A DNA stretch of 64,000 nt from Variovorax dokdonensis. Lineage in GTDB: Bacteria; Pseudomonadota; Gammaproteobacteria; Burkholderiales; Burkholderiaceae_C. Position numbers and translations under genes: made by a program. Location: contig NZ_JASZYV010000001.1 in NCBI RefSeq assembly GCF_030316895.1, positions 1,178,001-1,242,000 of the forward strand. Direction: 5' to 3'. Within the stretch, counting starts at the first letter, position 1. Every line of letters starts with the position of its first letter. Positions 26,865-35,777 of the stretch are shown piece by piece. The notes below the pieces were generated by a model. It searched no databases, was not told the origin of the DNA, and saw only the letters and a program-made list of their open reading frames with translations.

Positions 26865-28972
26865 GCGACGCACGTTTGCTCGGGCCGACGGCCGATGCGC
26901 ATGCCTCGTTGTTTGCGGCGCTGGTACGGTGGGTGGATGCGGGCTGGCTGCGCGAGCTGGACCGCAGCTTTGCCGCCTTTCTTTCGCGCATGGCGCCCGA
27001 AGCCGATCCGCTCGTGATCCTGGCGGCGGCATGGGCGAGCCACCAGTTGGGGCGAGGGCATTCATGCCTCGACCTGCAGGCCGCCTGCCAGGATGCGGGC
27101 CTCACGCTGGCATTGCCGCCCGAAGGGCTGGCGTTCGCCGCGACAGAAGAGGCACCACCGGATGCGCCGGCCATGCTGCTGGCGTCGGTCGGCTTCGAGC
27201 GTTGGCAGGCGGCACTGGACGCCGCACCGCTGCTGGTCGGCACCGGGCAGGGCAGCACGCCGCTGGTGCGCGTCGGCACGCGCCTGTACCTGCGACGCTA
27301 TTGGCACTACGAGCAGCAGGTTCGCCAGCAAGTGGCGCGCCGCGTTTCCACGCGCACGGCAGCGGCCGAAGAAGCAGCGCTTCCGCTATTGGCCGCGGCG
27401 CTCGATGCCTTGTTCGATCCGGCCGCTGGCCAACGCATGGACTGGCAGAAGGCCGCCTGCGCGCTGGCCGCGCGCCAGGCGTTCTCGATCATCACCGGCG
27501 GCCCTGGCACCGGCAAGACGACCACCGTGGTCCGCCTGCTCGCCGTGCTGCAGTACATGGCCATGGCCCAAGGAGGCCGCCGCCTGCGCATCGGGCTGGC
27601 GGCGCCCACCGGCAAGGCCGCGGCCCGCCTGTCGGAGTCGATCGCGGGCGCCGTGCAGAAGCTGCCGCTCGATCGCTTGCCGAACGTGGATGCCGCCGGC
27701 GCCGAGGAACTGCGTGCCGCCATCCCCACCAGCGTCGGCACCGTGCACCGCCTGCTGGGCAGCCGGCCCGACACGCGGCGCTTCCGGCACGACGCGCTCA
27801 ACCCGTTGCCGCTCGATCTGCTGGTGCTCGACGAAGCATCGATGCTCGATCTGGAGATGATGGCCAACGTACTGGCCGCGCTGCCCGAAGAAGCGCCGCT
27901 CATCCTGCTGGGCGACAAGGACCAGTTGGCCTCCGTGGAAGCCGGCGCCGTGCTGGGCGACCTGTGCCGACGCGCCGATGCAGGCCACTACACGCCGCAG
28001 ACCGCTGCCTGGCTGCGCAGCGCGACCGGGCAGTCGATCGACGATGCACTGCTCGACCCGCAGGGCCAGCCGCTCGACCAGGCCGTGGCCAAGCTGCGGG
28101 TGAGCTGGCGCTTTGGCGCCGACAGCGGCATCGGGCAATTGGCCGACGCCGTCAATGCCGGGCGCAGCGAGCGCGTTCGCGACGTGCTGCAAAGCGGCTT
28201 TTCCGACCTGCGCCACCTCGACCCGGCCAGCGACGACGCCGCTTTCGCTCGCCTGGTGGTGGACGGCGGCGATGACGACTTCGCATGGCGTGCCAAGGGC
28301 CGGATGGTGCAGGGCCAACCGGTGCCGCCGCCGGTCGGCCATGGCCACTACCTGCAGCGCATGCGCGACACGCAGCCGCCGATCGACGCACCCCAGGCGG
28401 CGTTCGATGGCTGGGCGCATGGCGTGCTCGGCGCGCTGGGCGGCTTCCAACTGCTTTGCGCATTGCGGCGCGGACCGCAGGGTGTGGAGGCGCTCAACAC
28501 CCGCATCGCGCGGCTGCTGCGCGCGCGCGGCCTGATCGAAGGCGATGCTTCGGGCTGGTACGCCGGCCGCCCCGTCATGGTCACCCGCAACGACTACGGC
28601 CTGGACCTGCGCAATGGCGATGTGGGCGTCACGCTGGCGGTGCCGGACCGTCGCGGCGTCGCGTCGACGGGGGCCGCCTGGCGCCTGCGCGTGGCGTTCG
28701 CCGCACCGGAGTTGCCAGGCGGCGTGCGCTGGGTGTTGCCGAGCCGGCTGCGCGACGTGGAAACCGTGTTCGCCATGACCGTGCACAAGTCCCAGGGGTC
28801 GGAATTCAGCCATGCGGCCTTGCTGCTGCCCGAGCAGCCGAGCCCGGTGGTGACGCGCGAACTGCTCTATACGGGCATCACCCGGGCACGCCACTGGTTC
28901 ACGCTGCTCGCGTCGCCGCAGGCCGTGCGTGCGGCCAGCGAGCGGGCGGTGCAGCGGGTGGGCGGCTTGTGA
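26861..28972 (+). CDS. recD: Exodeoxyribonuclease V subunit alpha (RecD)
   Basis: A 703-residue SF1B helicase, the 5'-3' motor of RecBCD. Walker A is IITGGPGTGKTTTVVRLL near residue 210, with LAAPTGKAAARLSESI, LLVLDEASMLDLEMM, ILLGDKDQLASVEAGAVLGD, and C-terminal TVHKSQGSEFSHAALLLP and LLYTGITRARHWFTLL. GTG start at 26861 overlaps the recB stop (GTGA). It is about 95 residues longer than E. coli RecD, mostly before and within the region around residues 400-480. The operon is compact recC-recB-recD without the ptrA gene found in E. coli. Confidence 0.96.
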   Translation: MSDARLLGPTADAHASLFAALVRWVDAGWLRELDRSFAAFLSRMAPEADPLVILAAAWASHQLGRGHSCLDLQAACQDAGLTLALPPEGLAFAATEEAPPDAPAMLLASVGFERWQAALDAAPLLVGTGQGSTPLVRVGTRLYLRRYWHYEQQVRQQVARRVSTRTAAAEEAALPLLAAALDALFDPAAGQRMDWQKAACALAARQAFSIITGGPGTGKTTTVVRLLAVLQYMAMAQGGRRLRIGLAAPTGKAAARLSESIAGAVQKLPLDRLPNVDAAGAEELRAAIPTSVGTVHRLLGSRPDTRRFRHDALNPLPLDLLVLDEASMLDLEMMANVLAALPEEAPLILLGDKDQLASVEAGAVLGDLCRRADAGHYTPQTAAWLRSATGQSIDDALLDPQGQPLDQAVAKLRVSWRFGADSGIGQLADAVNAGRSERVRDVLQSGFSDLRHLDPASDDAAFARLVVDGGDDDFAWRAKGRMVQGQPVPPPVGHGHYLQRMRDTQPPIDAPQAAFDGWAHGVLGALGGFQLLCALRRGPQGVEALNTRIARLLRARGLIEGDASGWYAGRPVMVTRNDYGLDLRNGDVGVTLAVPDRRGVASTGAAWRLRVAFAAPELPGGVRWVLPSRLRDVETVFAMTVHKSQGSEFSHAALLLPEQPSPVVTRELLYTGITRARHWFTLLASPQAVRAASERAVQRVGGL

Positions 28973-28997
28973 TCGCCTTGCATCGGCCGATGCGCGT

Positions 28998-30032
28998 TCA
29001 CCACGCGTAGCGCGCGCCCACGCGAGCCGTCCAGGCTTGGAAGGATTGGTTGCCCGTCTGCCAGCCCACGTCACCCCAGGCGGACCACTTGTTGCCCACG
29101 CCGATGGACAGCCCGCCCTTGAGCTCGAAGCGGTCGTTGGGATACAGGTCCTTGATCGACTGGCTGCCGTTGTAGATCACCTCGTCGCCCAGGTACGCGT
29201 CGTGCCACCAGTTGGCCGCCGCGTAGGGCGACAAGCGCAGGCCGCGCTGATCGGGGTCGCTCGTGCGCTGCAGCCGGACGCCCAGGCGCGAGGTCCAGCC
29301 GCCCCGGTGGGCGCTTTCGACCTGCGTGCCGTCCGATTCGATGAAGGTGTAGGCGTGGTTGTGCACGTACACCCACTGTGCCTGCGGCGTCAGGAGCCAG
29401 CCGGGTGTGAGGGCGAACGAATAGCCCGCCTCGCCCGAAGCCAGCCCCACGTGCGATTTGTAGTCGTTGGTGGCCAGGCCGGGCGGTGACACGCTGTTGT
29501 CGAACCAGCCGTATTGCCACCACAGGTCGCCATACCAGCCCAGGCGGCTGGTCGGGTCCTGGCGCCACGTGGCCGTCAGGCCGAGGCCATAGCCGTCGGC
29601 CTGGCCTTTGGCCGTGTAGGGATTGCCCGCCGCGGTGCCGTCGGTGCTTGCACTGCCATAGCTGGCCAGGGCGCCAAGGCGCCAGTGGCTCCACGAACGC
29701 GGCACCGGCAGTGCCACGCCGCCTTGAAGAAGCCAGGTGCTGCTGTCGGCCTCGAAGCGCGCGTTGTTGCTCGAACTCTTCATGCCACCTCCGTCCAGGC
29801 GCAACCAGCCTTCGCCGTTGGTGGGACTGGTGAAGCCCAGGCCGCCGTAGCGGTCGTCGAGGCCGTGGATGAAGATCAGGTCCGACTGCCGTTGCGCGCC
29901 CATGAGCGCGCCTGTTTCGGGCCGAGCGGCCTGTGCGGCGGCAAGGCCGGCATGGGTGACGGCAACGACGCCCGCAGCGGCCGCGAGGCATCGCGCCGCG
30001 TGCGTTCTGTCGCCTCTGATCGCAGCAAGCAT
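28998..30032 (-). CDS. Solitary autotransporter-type outer-membrane beta-barrel protein
   Basis: A 344-residue protein: signal peptide (about 1-33, ending GLAAAQA), a short linker of about 30 residues, then a complete beta-domain of alternating aromatic strands ending in VGARYAW, the C-terminal aromatic BAM signal. Text such as ANWWHDAYLGDEVIYNG and WSAWGDVGWQTGNQSF parallels the barrel of the 2511-residue autotransporter downstream (LNWWHDGADTTMRFNGD, VSAWGALGGEVGSHGYR). There is no passenger domain. It could be a stand-alone porin-like barrel or a remnant of a larger autotransporter. Start at 30032 with GGAGG 6 nt upstream. Confidence 0.85.
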   Translation of the reverse strand: MLAAIRGDRTHAARCLAAAAGVVAVTHAGLAAAQAARPETGALMGAQRQSDLIFIHGLDDRYGGLGFTSPTNGEGWLRLDGGGMKSSSNNARFEADSSTWLLQGGVALPVPRSWSHWRLGALASYGSASTDGTAAGNPYTAKGQADGYGLGLTATWRQDPTSRLGWYGDLWWQYGWFDNSVSPPGLATNDYKSHVGLASGEAGYSFALTPGWLLTPQAQWVYVHNHAYTFIESDGTQVESAHRGGWTSRLGVRLQRTSDPDQRGLRLSPYAAANWWHDAYLGDEVIYNGSQSIKDLYPNDRFELKGGLSIGVGNKWSAWGDVGWQTGNQSFQAWTARVGARYAW

Positions 30033-30131
30033 GGTCTTCCTCCGGTCCGGTCGTTGCGGACGGTAGGTGGCGGGTGTGAACCTGAGATGAACGAGGCGGT
30101 CTTGTGCCGGGTGGTGCACTACCATGCCGCC

Positions 30132-31031
30132 ATGGCCACATCTGCCCCCAGCTTTCAGGTACGCGACAGCCAGCGCTATGGCCGGCCGGAGTCAGGCTGG
30201 CGGCTGCGGCTGTACACCATCATCTTCGAAGCGGACACGCGAGCGGGTCGCCTGTTCGACGTGGCGCTGCTGCTGGTGATCATTGCCAGCGTCGCGGTGG
30301 TGATCGCCGACAGCATCGCTTCTGTTCATGCACGCTGGCAGACGCAGTTCCAGGTGTTCGAATGGATCTTCACCATTGCCTTCACCATCGAGTACATCGC
30401 CCGCCTGGCCTGCGTGCGGCGGCCGCTGCGGTACGCGCTGAGCTTCTACGGCATCGTCGATCTGCTGGCGGTGCTGCCCACCTACCTCGCCATCCTCGTG
30501 CCGGAGATGTCCGCACTGATCGACGTGCGCATCCTGCGGCTGCTGCGCGTGTTCCGGATCTTCAAGCTGGCCGAGTACGTGGACGAGTTCGGCCTGCTGG
30601 GCCAGGCGCTGCATGCGTCGCGCCGCAAGATCTTCGTCTTTCTCATCTTCGTCATGCTCATCGTGATGGTGATGGGCACGCTGCTGTATGTGGTCGAAGG
30701 GCCGGCCAATGGCTACACCAGCATTCCGGTGGGCATCTACTGGGCCATCACCACCATGACGACGGTGGGCTTTGGCGACATCACGCCGCAGACCGACCTG
30801 GGCCGCGTCATTGCCTCGGCCATGATGCTCATCGGCTGGGGAACGCTGGCGGTGCCTACGGGCATCGTGGGTGCGGAGTTCACCCTGCGACGCGCTGCCA
30901 GTTCGTCGCAGCCCACCACCCGCACCTGCCACGAATGCCTGAGCGAAGGGCATTCGCCGCGTGCGCGGTTCTGCAGTGACTGTGGCGCCAAGCTGCCGCC
31001 TTACCAGCACGAGGCGGCCGAGGCGCGCTGA
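30132..31031 (+). CDS. Voltage-gated-type potassium channel with C-terminal zinc ribbon
   Basis: A 299-residue inner-membrane channel with six segments. S1 is near residue 37, S2 near 72, S3 near 100 (SFYGIVDLLAVLPTYLAIL). S4 is RILRLLRVFRIFKLAEY with an Arg or Lys every third residue. S5 is near 175, the selectivity filter is TTVGFGDI near 212, and S6 follows (MMLIGWGTLAVPTGIVGAEF). Residues about 260-285 carry C-x2-C-x12-C-x2-C (CHECLSEGH, CSDCGAKL), a zinc-ribbon tail unusual for a Kv channel. It probably conducts K+ as a tetramer. An alternative upstream ATG at 30087 would add 15 residues. It is divergent from the barrel gene. Confidence 0.92.
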   Translation: MATSAPSFQVRDSQRYGRPESGWRLRLYTIIFEADTRAGRLFDVALLLVIIASVAVVIADSIASVHARWQTQFQVFEWIFTIAFTIEYIARLACVRRPLRYALSFYGIVDLLAVLPTYLAILVPEMSALIDVRILRLLRVFRIFKLAEYVDEFGLLGQALHASRRKIFVFLIFVMLIVMVMGTLLYVVEGPANGYTSIPVGIYWAITTMTTVGFGDITPQTDLGRVIASAMMLIGWGTLAVPTGIVGAEFTLRRAASSSQPTTRTCHECLSEGHSPRARFCSDCGAKLPPYQHEAAEAR

Positions 31032-31078
31032 GCGCGAGCCGCATGCCTGCGCGCCAGAAACAACCAAGGGAAGCCGTT

Positions 31079-31573
31079 GTGAACAGGAGAACGCTGATGG
31101 CCGCTGGCCTGCTGGGATCGTTGCTTTCGCTGATCGGCTGCGACCCGCAGCGCATCCAGGAACTCGAGGAGGGCGTATCGACGGAAGCCGACGTGCGCGC
31201 CAGATTCGGCGAGCCCGAACGCGTCTGGACGGTGCCCGGCGGGCGGATGTTCGAATACAACCGGCAACCGCAGGGCCAGAAGAACTACATGATCACCATC
31301 GGCCCTGACGGCAAGATGAGTGCGCTGCGCCAGGTCCTCACGCCCCAGAACTTCGCGCGTGTTCAGCCGGGCATGGCGGCCGAAGAACTGCGCCAGCTGC
31401 TGGGCAAGCCCGCAAAACGGACGCCGTATCCCCTGCGGGGCGAGACGGAATGGGACTGGCGCTGGGTGCAGCCGCCCAACTCGCCCATGGTGTTCACGGC
31501 CGTACTCGACCAGAACGAACAGCGCGTGCTGCGCAGTGGCTCCACGCCCGATCGCAGTACCGAGGCGCCCTAA
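31079..31573 (+). CDS. SmpA/OmlA (BamE)-like lipoprotein with duplicated domain
   Basis: A 164-residue lipoprotein. I use the GTG at 31079 because AAGGGAAG lies upstream and it gives a basic n-region (MNRRTLMAAG) before a lipobox LIGC near residue 18; an ATG at 31097 also has an AGGAG site. The mature part has two similar BamE-like units: GVSTEADVRARFGEPERVW...FEYNR (about 28-75) and VQPGMAAEELRQLLGKPAKR...WDWRW (about 95-150). BamE proteins stabilise the outer-membrane assembly machine. This duplicated form is probably a paralogue, not the main BamE, and its partner is unknown. Confidence 0.82.
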   Translation: MNRRTLMAAGLLGSLLSLIGCDPQRIQELEEGVSTEADVRARFGEPERVWTVPGGRMFEYNRQPQGQKNYMITIGPDGKMSALRQVLTPQNFARVQPGMAAEELRQLLGKPAKRTPYPLRGETEWDWRWVQPPNSPMVFTAVLDQNEQRVLRSGSTPDRSTEAP

Positions 31574-31579
31574 CGACGC

Positions 31580-31864
31580 CTAGTGCGTAGCCTTCGAGCG
31601 ACCCTTGCCCGCTGGCTTGGCGGTAGTCTTCTTGCCGGAAGCGCCGTCAGATTCCTTGTGCGCTGCAGCAGGCTCATGGCGGCGCCGGATCTCGTGGTCC
31701 AGTGCGCCCTGGCCGGCGGCAAGCGCCACCTCGTAGCTGTCGAGCGGGTCGAACGCCGCACGGATGACGCGGGCGTTTCCACCCTGTTCGTCCGTCTCCA
31801 GCAGGCGCCATACATAGGAGCCGGGCATCGGCTCCGCGACGATGAGTTCGATGGGCTGTGTCAT
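31580..31864 (-). CDS. Hypothetical small protein with lysine-rich tail
   Basis: A 94-residue protein beginning MTQPIELIVAEPMPGSYVWR. The first 60 residues are a mixed alpha/beta-looking domain (IRAAFDPLDSYEVALAAGQGALDHEIRRRH). The last 30 are low-complexity and basic (SGKKTTAKPAGKGRSK), which suggests nucleic-acid or surface binding. AAGG lies 7 nt before the ATG at 31864; a longer frame to 32065 lacks a ribosome site and looks non-coding. It is convergent with the lipoprotein gene, 6 bp apart. I do not recognise a family. Confidence 0.6.
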   Translation of the reverse strand: MTQPIELIVAEPMPGSYVWRLLETDEQGGNARVIRAAFDPLDSYEVALAAGQGALDHEIRRRHEPAAAHKESDGASGKKTTAKPAGKGRSKATH

Positions 31865-32048
31865 GGCTTTACCTTGATCCTCCCAAGTGCCCTTGTCTGT
31901 AGGAATTTGTCTCTGGGGGACTAGCGGCTGCGTTTGAGGGATTTCACCCCTCTGCATTTCGTGGACAAGCGGCGCATACTGCGCGCAGACCCGCGCCTGC
32001 TCGCACCCCTCGGCGAAGCAGCGGGCGGCAGCGAATAGGAGACAAGCC

Positions 32049-33869
32049 TTGCTGCGTACCGACATCGCGAATCCGGCCTATTTCCACAAGGTCGTCGATT
32101 GCCAGTGGGCTTGTCCCGCCCACACCCCCGTTCCCGAGTACATCCGACTGATCGCCCAGCGCCGATATGGCGATGCCTACATGGTCAACTGGGTATCGAA
32201 CGTCTTCCCCGGCATCCTGGGGCGAACGTGCGACCGGCCCTGCGAACCGGCCTGCCGGCGAGGTCGGGTGGAAGAGAGCAACCTGAAGCACCCCGAGCCC
32301 GTGGCCATCTGCCGCCTCAAGCGCGTGGCTGCCGACATGAAGGAAGACGTGCATGCGCGCATGCCGCGCCCGGCCCCAAGCAATGGACGGCGGGTCGCTT
32401 GCATCGGTGCGGGGCCGGCTTCGCTCACCGTGGCCCGCGACCTGGCGCCGCTGGGCTACGCGGTGACGGTGTTCGACGCAGAGGGCCGCGCCGGCGGTTT
32501 CATCCGCACGCAGATTCCCCGCTTCCGTCTGCCCGAATCGGTCATCGACGAAGAGGTGGGCTATGTGCTCGATCTGGGCGTCGAGTTTCGCGGCAACGAG
32601 CGCGTCGAATCGATGAAGGCGCTCTTGGCACAGGACTGGGACGCCGTCTTCGTCGGCTGCGGTGCGCCTCGTGGGCGCGACCTGCAACTGCCAGGGCGCC
32701 ACGAAGCCGCGGCGAACATCCACATCGGCATCGACTGGCTGGCCTCGGTCTCGTTCGGCCACGTGACGCAGATCGGGCGGCGCGTGATCGTCCTGGGTGG
32801 CGGCAACACTGCCATGGACTGCTGCCGTTCCGCCCGGCGGCTGGGCGGCGCCGATGTGAAGGTGATCGTGCGCAGCGGCTTCGACGAGATGAAGGCGTCG
32901 CCGTGGGAGAAGGAAGACGCCGAGCGCGAAGGCATTCCGATCATCAACTTCCATGTGCCCAAGGCTTTCGTGCACGAAGGGGACAAGCTGGTCGGCATGC
33001 GCTTCGAGGTCGTGCGCGCCGAATACGACGCCCGGGGCCGTCGCACGCTGGTGCCGACCGGCGAGCCCGAGGTCTTCTTCGAATGCGACGATGTGCTGGT
33101 GGCCGTGGGGCAGGAGAACGCCTTTCCCTGGATCGAGCGCGACTGCGGCATCGACTTCGACGAATGGGGGCTGCCGGTATTGGACAAGGCCACCTTCCAG
33201 TCGAGCGTGCCGCATGTGTTCTTCGGCGGCGATGCGGCTTTCGGGCCCAAGAACATCATCACCGCCGTGGCGCATGGGCACGAGGCGGCCGTGTCGATCG
33301 ACCGACTGCTCGAAGGCGAGCCGCTGGCCGAGCGTCCACCACCGATGACCAACCTCATCTCGCAGAAGATGGGCATCCACGAGTGGAGCTACGACAACGA
33401 CACTTCCGCCGACATGCGCTTCCAGGTGCCGTGGGCGCAGGCCGAGCGGGCGTTGGCCAGCATCAAGGTCGAGGTCGAACTGGGCTTCGACGCCGCCACC
33501 GCGTTCCAGGAAGCGGGGCGCTGCCTGAACTGCGATGTGCAGACCGTGTTCCAAGAGAAGGCTTGCATCGAGTGCGACGCCTGCGTCGACATCTGCCCCA
33601 TGGACTGCATCAGCTTCACCGAGAACGGCGACGAGGCGGACCTGCGAACGCGCCTGAAGGCGCCAGCGCTCAACCTCGCGCAAAGCCTCTACGTGTCGGG
33701 CGGCCTGAAGACGGGCCGCGTGATGGTCAAGGACGAGGACGTCTGCCTGCACTGCGGCCTGTGCGCCGAACGCTGCCCGACCGGTGCGTGGGACATGCAG
33801 AAGTTCTTGCTCAAGACGGCGCAGGCTGGCGCATCGCGCACGGCCGCAACCGAGGAGGCGGCGGCATGA
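32049..33869 (+). CDS. GltD-like FAD oxidoreductase with N- and C-terminal iron-sulfur modules
   Basis: A 606-residue soluble flavoprotein. The N-terminal helical region binds Fe-S (VDCQWACPAHTPVPEYI, GRTCDRPCEPACRRG), as in the glutamate synthase small subunit. Next come an FAD Rossmann motif (CIGAGPASLTVARDLAPLG near 120) and an NAD(P) Rossmann motif (VIVLGGGNTAMDCCRSARRLG near 245). The C-terminal ferredoxin domain (about 495-590) has two 4Fe-4S motifs, CIECDACVDICPMDC and CLHCGLCAERCP. It most likely passes electrons between NAD(P)H and the 2-oxoacid oxidoreductase encoded immediately downstream (ATGA overlap). TTG start with GGAG 8 nt upstream. Direction of electron flow is unknown. Confidence 0.9.
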   Translation: MLRTDIANPAYFHKVVDCQWACPAHTPVPEYIRLIAQRRYGDAYMVNWVSNVFPGILGRTCDRPCEPACRRGRVEESNLKHPEPVAICRLKRVAADMKEDVHARMPRPAPSNGRRVACIGAGPASLTVARDLAPLGYAVTVFDAEGRAGGFIRTQIPRFRLPESVIDEEVGYVLDLGVEFRGNERVESMKALLAQDWDAVFVGCGAPRGRDLQLPGRHEAAANIHIGIDWLASVSFGHVTQIGRRVIVLGGGNTAMDCCRSARRLGGADVKVIVRSGFDEMKASPWEKEDAEREGIPIINFHVPKAFVHEGDKLVGMRFEVVRAEYDARGRRTLVPTGEPEVFFECDDVLVAVGQENAFPWIERDCGIDFDEWGLPVLDKATFQSSVPHVFFGGDAAFGPKNIITAVAHGHEAAVSIDRLLEGEPLAERPPPMTNLISQKMGIHEWSYDNDTSADMRFQVPWAQAERALASIKVEVELGFDAATAFQEAGRCLNCDVQTVFQEKACIECDACVDICPMDCISFTENGDEADLRTRLKAPALNLAQSLYVSGGLKTGRVMVKDEDVCLHCGLCAERCPTGAWDMQKFLLKTAQAGASRTAATEEAAA

Positions 33870-35761
33870 GCACACCGTATCTGCAGGCCGTCAACGACTT
33901 CGTCATCAAGTTCGCCAACGTCAATGGCTCGGGCTCGGCGTCGGCCAACGAGCTGTTCGCGAAGGCCATCCTGCGCATGGGCGTGCCGGTGAGCCCGCGC
34001 AACATCTTCCCCAGCAACATCCAGGGCTTGCCCACCTGGTACGAGGTGCGCGTGAGCGAGGCCGGCCACCTGGGCCGGCGCGGCGGCACCGACATGATGG
34101 TCGCGATGAATCCGCAGACCTGGGACGCCGACGTGGCCGAACTGGCCAGCGGCGGCTACCTTTTCTACGACAGCACGCGGCCGCTGCCGGCATCGAAGTT
34201 CCGCGACGACATCTGCGTGATCGGCATGCCGCTCACCGAGATCTGCAACGCCGTCTACCAGGACCCGCGCCAGCGTCAGCTGTTCAAGAACATTGTCTAC
34301 GTGGGCGCGCTGGCCGTGCTGCTGGGCATCGAACCGGCCGTGGTCGAGACGCTGTTCTCGGAGCAGTACAAGGGCAAGGAAAAGCTGCTCGATTCCAACG
34401 TGCGCGCCCTGCACCTGGGCTGCGACTTCGCGCGCGAGCATCTGGGCGACCGGGTGGGCCTCAAGGTGCGGCGTGCCGATGCGGTGGGCGGGCGCATCTT
34501 CGTCGATGGCAACAGCGCGGCCGCGCTGGGCTGCGTGTATGGCGGCGCCACGGTGGCGGCGTGGTATCCGATCACGCCCTCGTCGTCGGTGGCCGAGGCC
34601 TTCCAGCGCTACTGCAGCAAGTTCCGCGTCGACGCGGCCACCGGCCAGCATCGCTTTGCGATCGTGCAGGCCGAGGACGAACTGGCTTCCATCGGCATGG
34701 TGGTGGGTGCGGGCTGGAACGGCGCCAGGGCGTTCACCGCGACATCGGGGCCGGGCATCTCGCTGATGTCGGAATTCATCGGCCTGGCCTACTTCGCGGA
34801 GATCCCGGTCACCATCATCGATGTGCAGCGCGGCGGGCCCTCTACCGGCATGCCCACGCGCACGCAGCAGTCCGACATCCTCGCCTGCGCCCATGCTTCG
34901 CACGGCGACACCAAGCATGTGCTGCTCTTTCCGCAGGACCCGCAGGAGTGCTTCGAGCATGCGGCCGCTGCGCTAGATCTGGCAGACCGGCTGCAGACGC
35001 CCATCTTCGTCATGACCGACCTCGACATCGGTATGAACCAGCGCCTGTGCGAGCCCTTCGAATGGGACGACGCGCGCCGCTACGACCGCGGCAAGGTCAT
35101 GAGCGCGCAGGAGCTGGAGGCCGGCCGCGACTTCGGGCGCTACAAGGACGTGGATGGCGATGGCATTCCCTGGCGCACGTTGCCCGGCACGCACCCCACG
35201 CGCGGAAGCTACTTCACGCGAGGCACCACGCGCGATGCCTATGCCCGCTATTCGGAGCGCGGACCTGACTACATCTACAACATGGAGCGGCTGCTGCGCA
35301 AGTTCGCCACGGCAGCGACCCTGGTGCCGCAGCCCGTGCAGCAGCCAGCCTCGAAGCCGACGCGGCTGGGCGTGATCTACTTCGGCTCCACCACGCCGGC
35401 CATGCACGAGGCGCTGGAGGCGCTGCAGGCCGCCGATGTGCATCTCGATGCGATGCGCCTGCGCGCCTATCCTTTTCCCGAAAGCGTGTCGCGCTTCCTT
35501 GCGGAGCATGACCAGGTGTTCGTCGTCGAGCAGAACCGCGATGGGCAGATGCGCAGCCTGCTGATCGACGAGCTTGAGGTCGACCCCGCCCGTGTGGTTG
35601 CCGTGCTGCACTACGACGGCACGCCCATCACGGCGCGCTTCATCGTCGATGCCATCGGGCGGCGGGTGAAAGGCGAGGCGTGGCTGCCTGCGCAAGCAGC
35701 GCCTGCGCCCGCCGAAGCGCCGGCCAACACCAGCGCGGCCATGCAGGCCACGGCCAAGTAA
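33866..35761 (+). CDS. 2-Oxoacid:acceptor oxidoreductase, fused gamma-alpha subunit
   Basis: A 631-residue protein with the gamma domain first (about 1-205: NGSGSASANELFAKAILRMG, EVRVSEAGHLGRRGGTDMM) and then the alpha pyrimidine-binding part (about 225-600). Family marks are AWYPITPSSSVAEAFQRY near 233, FAIVQAEDELASIGMVVGAG, ATSGPGISLMSEFIGLAYFAEIP and RGGPSTGMPTRTQQSD near 325, the loop that shapes the CoA/substrate site. A C-terminal transketolase-like domain (GVIYFGSTTPAMHEAL) precedes an Ala/Pro tail. Together with the beta subunit it would convert a 2-oxoacid to acyl-CoA and CO2. The preferred 2-oxoacid cannot be decided from these residues. Confidence 0.92.
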   Translation: MSTPYLQAVNDFVIKFANVNGSGSASANELFAKAILRMGVPVSPRNIFPSNIQGLPTWYEVRVSEAGHLGRRGGTDMMVAMNPQTWDADVAELASGGYLFYDSTRPLPASKFRDDICVIGMPLTEICNAVYQDPRQRQLFKNIVYVGALAVLLGIEPAVVETLFSEQYKGKEKLLDSNVRALHLGCDFAREHLGDRVGLKVRRADAVGGRIFVDGNSAAALGCVYGGATVAAWYPITPSSSVAEAFQRYCSKFRVDAATGQHRFAIVQAEDELASIGMVVGAGWNGARAFTATSGPGISLMSEFIGLAYFAEIPVTIIDVQRGGPSTGMPTRTQQSDILACAHASHGDTKHVLLFPQDPQECFEHAAAALDLADRLQTPIFVMTDLDIGMNQRLCEPFEWDDARRYDRGKVMSAQELEAGRDFGRYKDVDGDGIPWRTLPGTHPTRGSYFTRGTTRDAYARYSERGPDYIYNMERLLRKFATAATLVPQPVQQPASKPTRLGVIYFGSTTPAMHEALEALQAADVHLDAMRLRAYPFPESVSRFLAEHDQVFVVEQNRDGQMRSLLIDELEVDPARVVAVLHYDGTPITARFIVDAIGRRVKGEAWLPAQAAPAPAEAPANTSAAMQATAK

Positions 35762-35777
35762 GCAAGGAACGCACGCG

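Noticed and set aside
28980..28993. GCATCGGCCGATGC palindrome between recD and the barrel gene
   Set aside because: It has no loop or T-run and sits between convergent genes; a 14-bp GC-rich palindrome is not strong evidence of function here.
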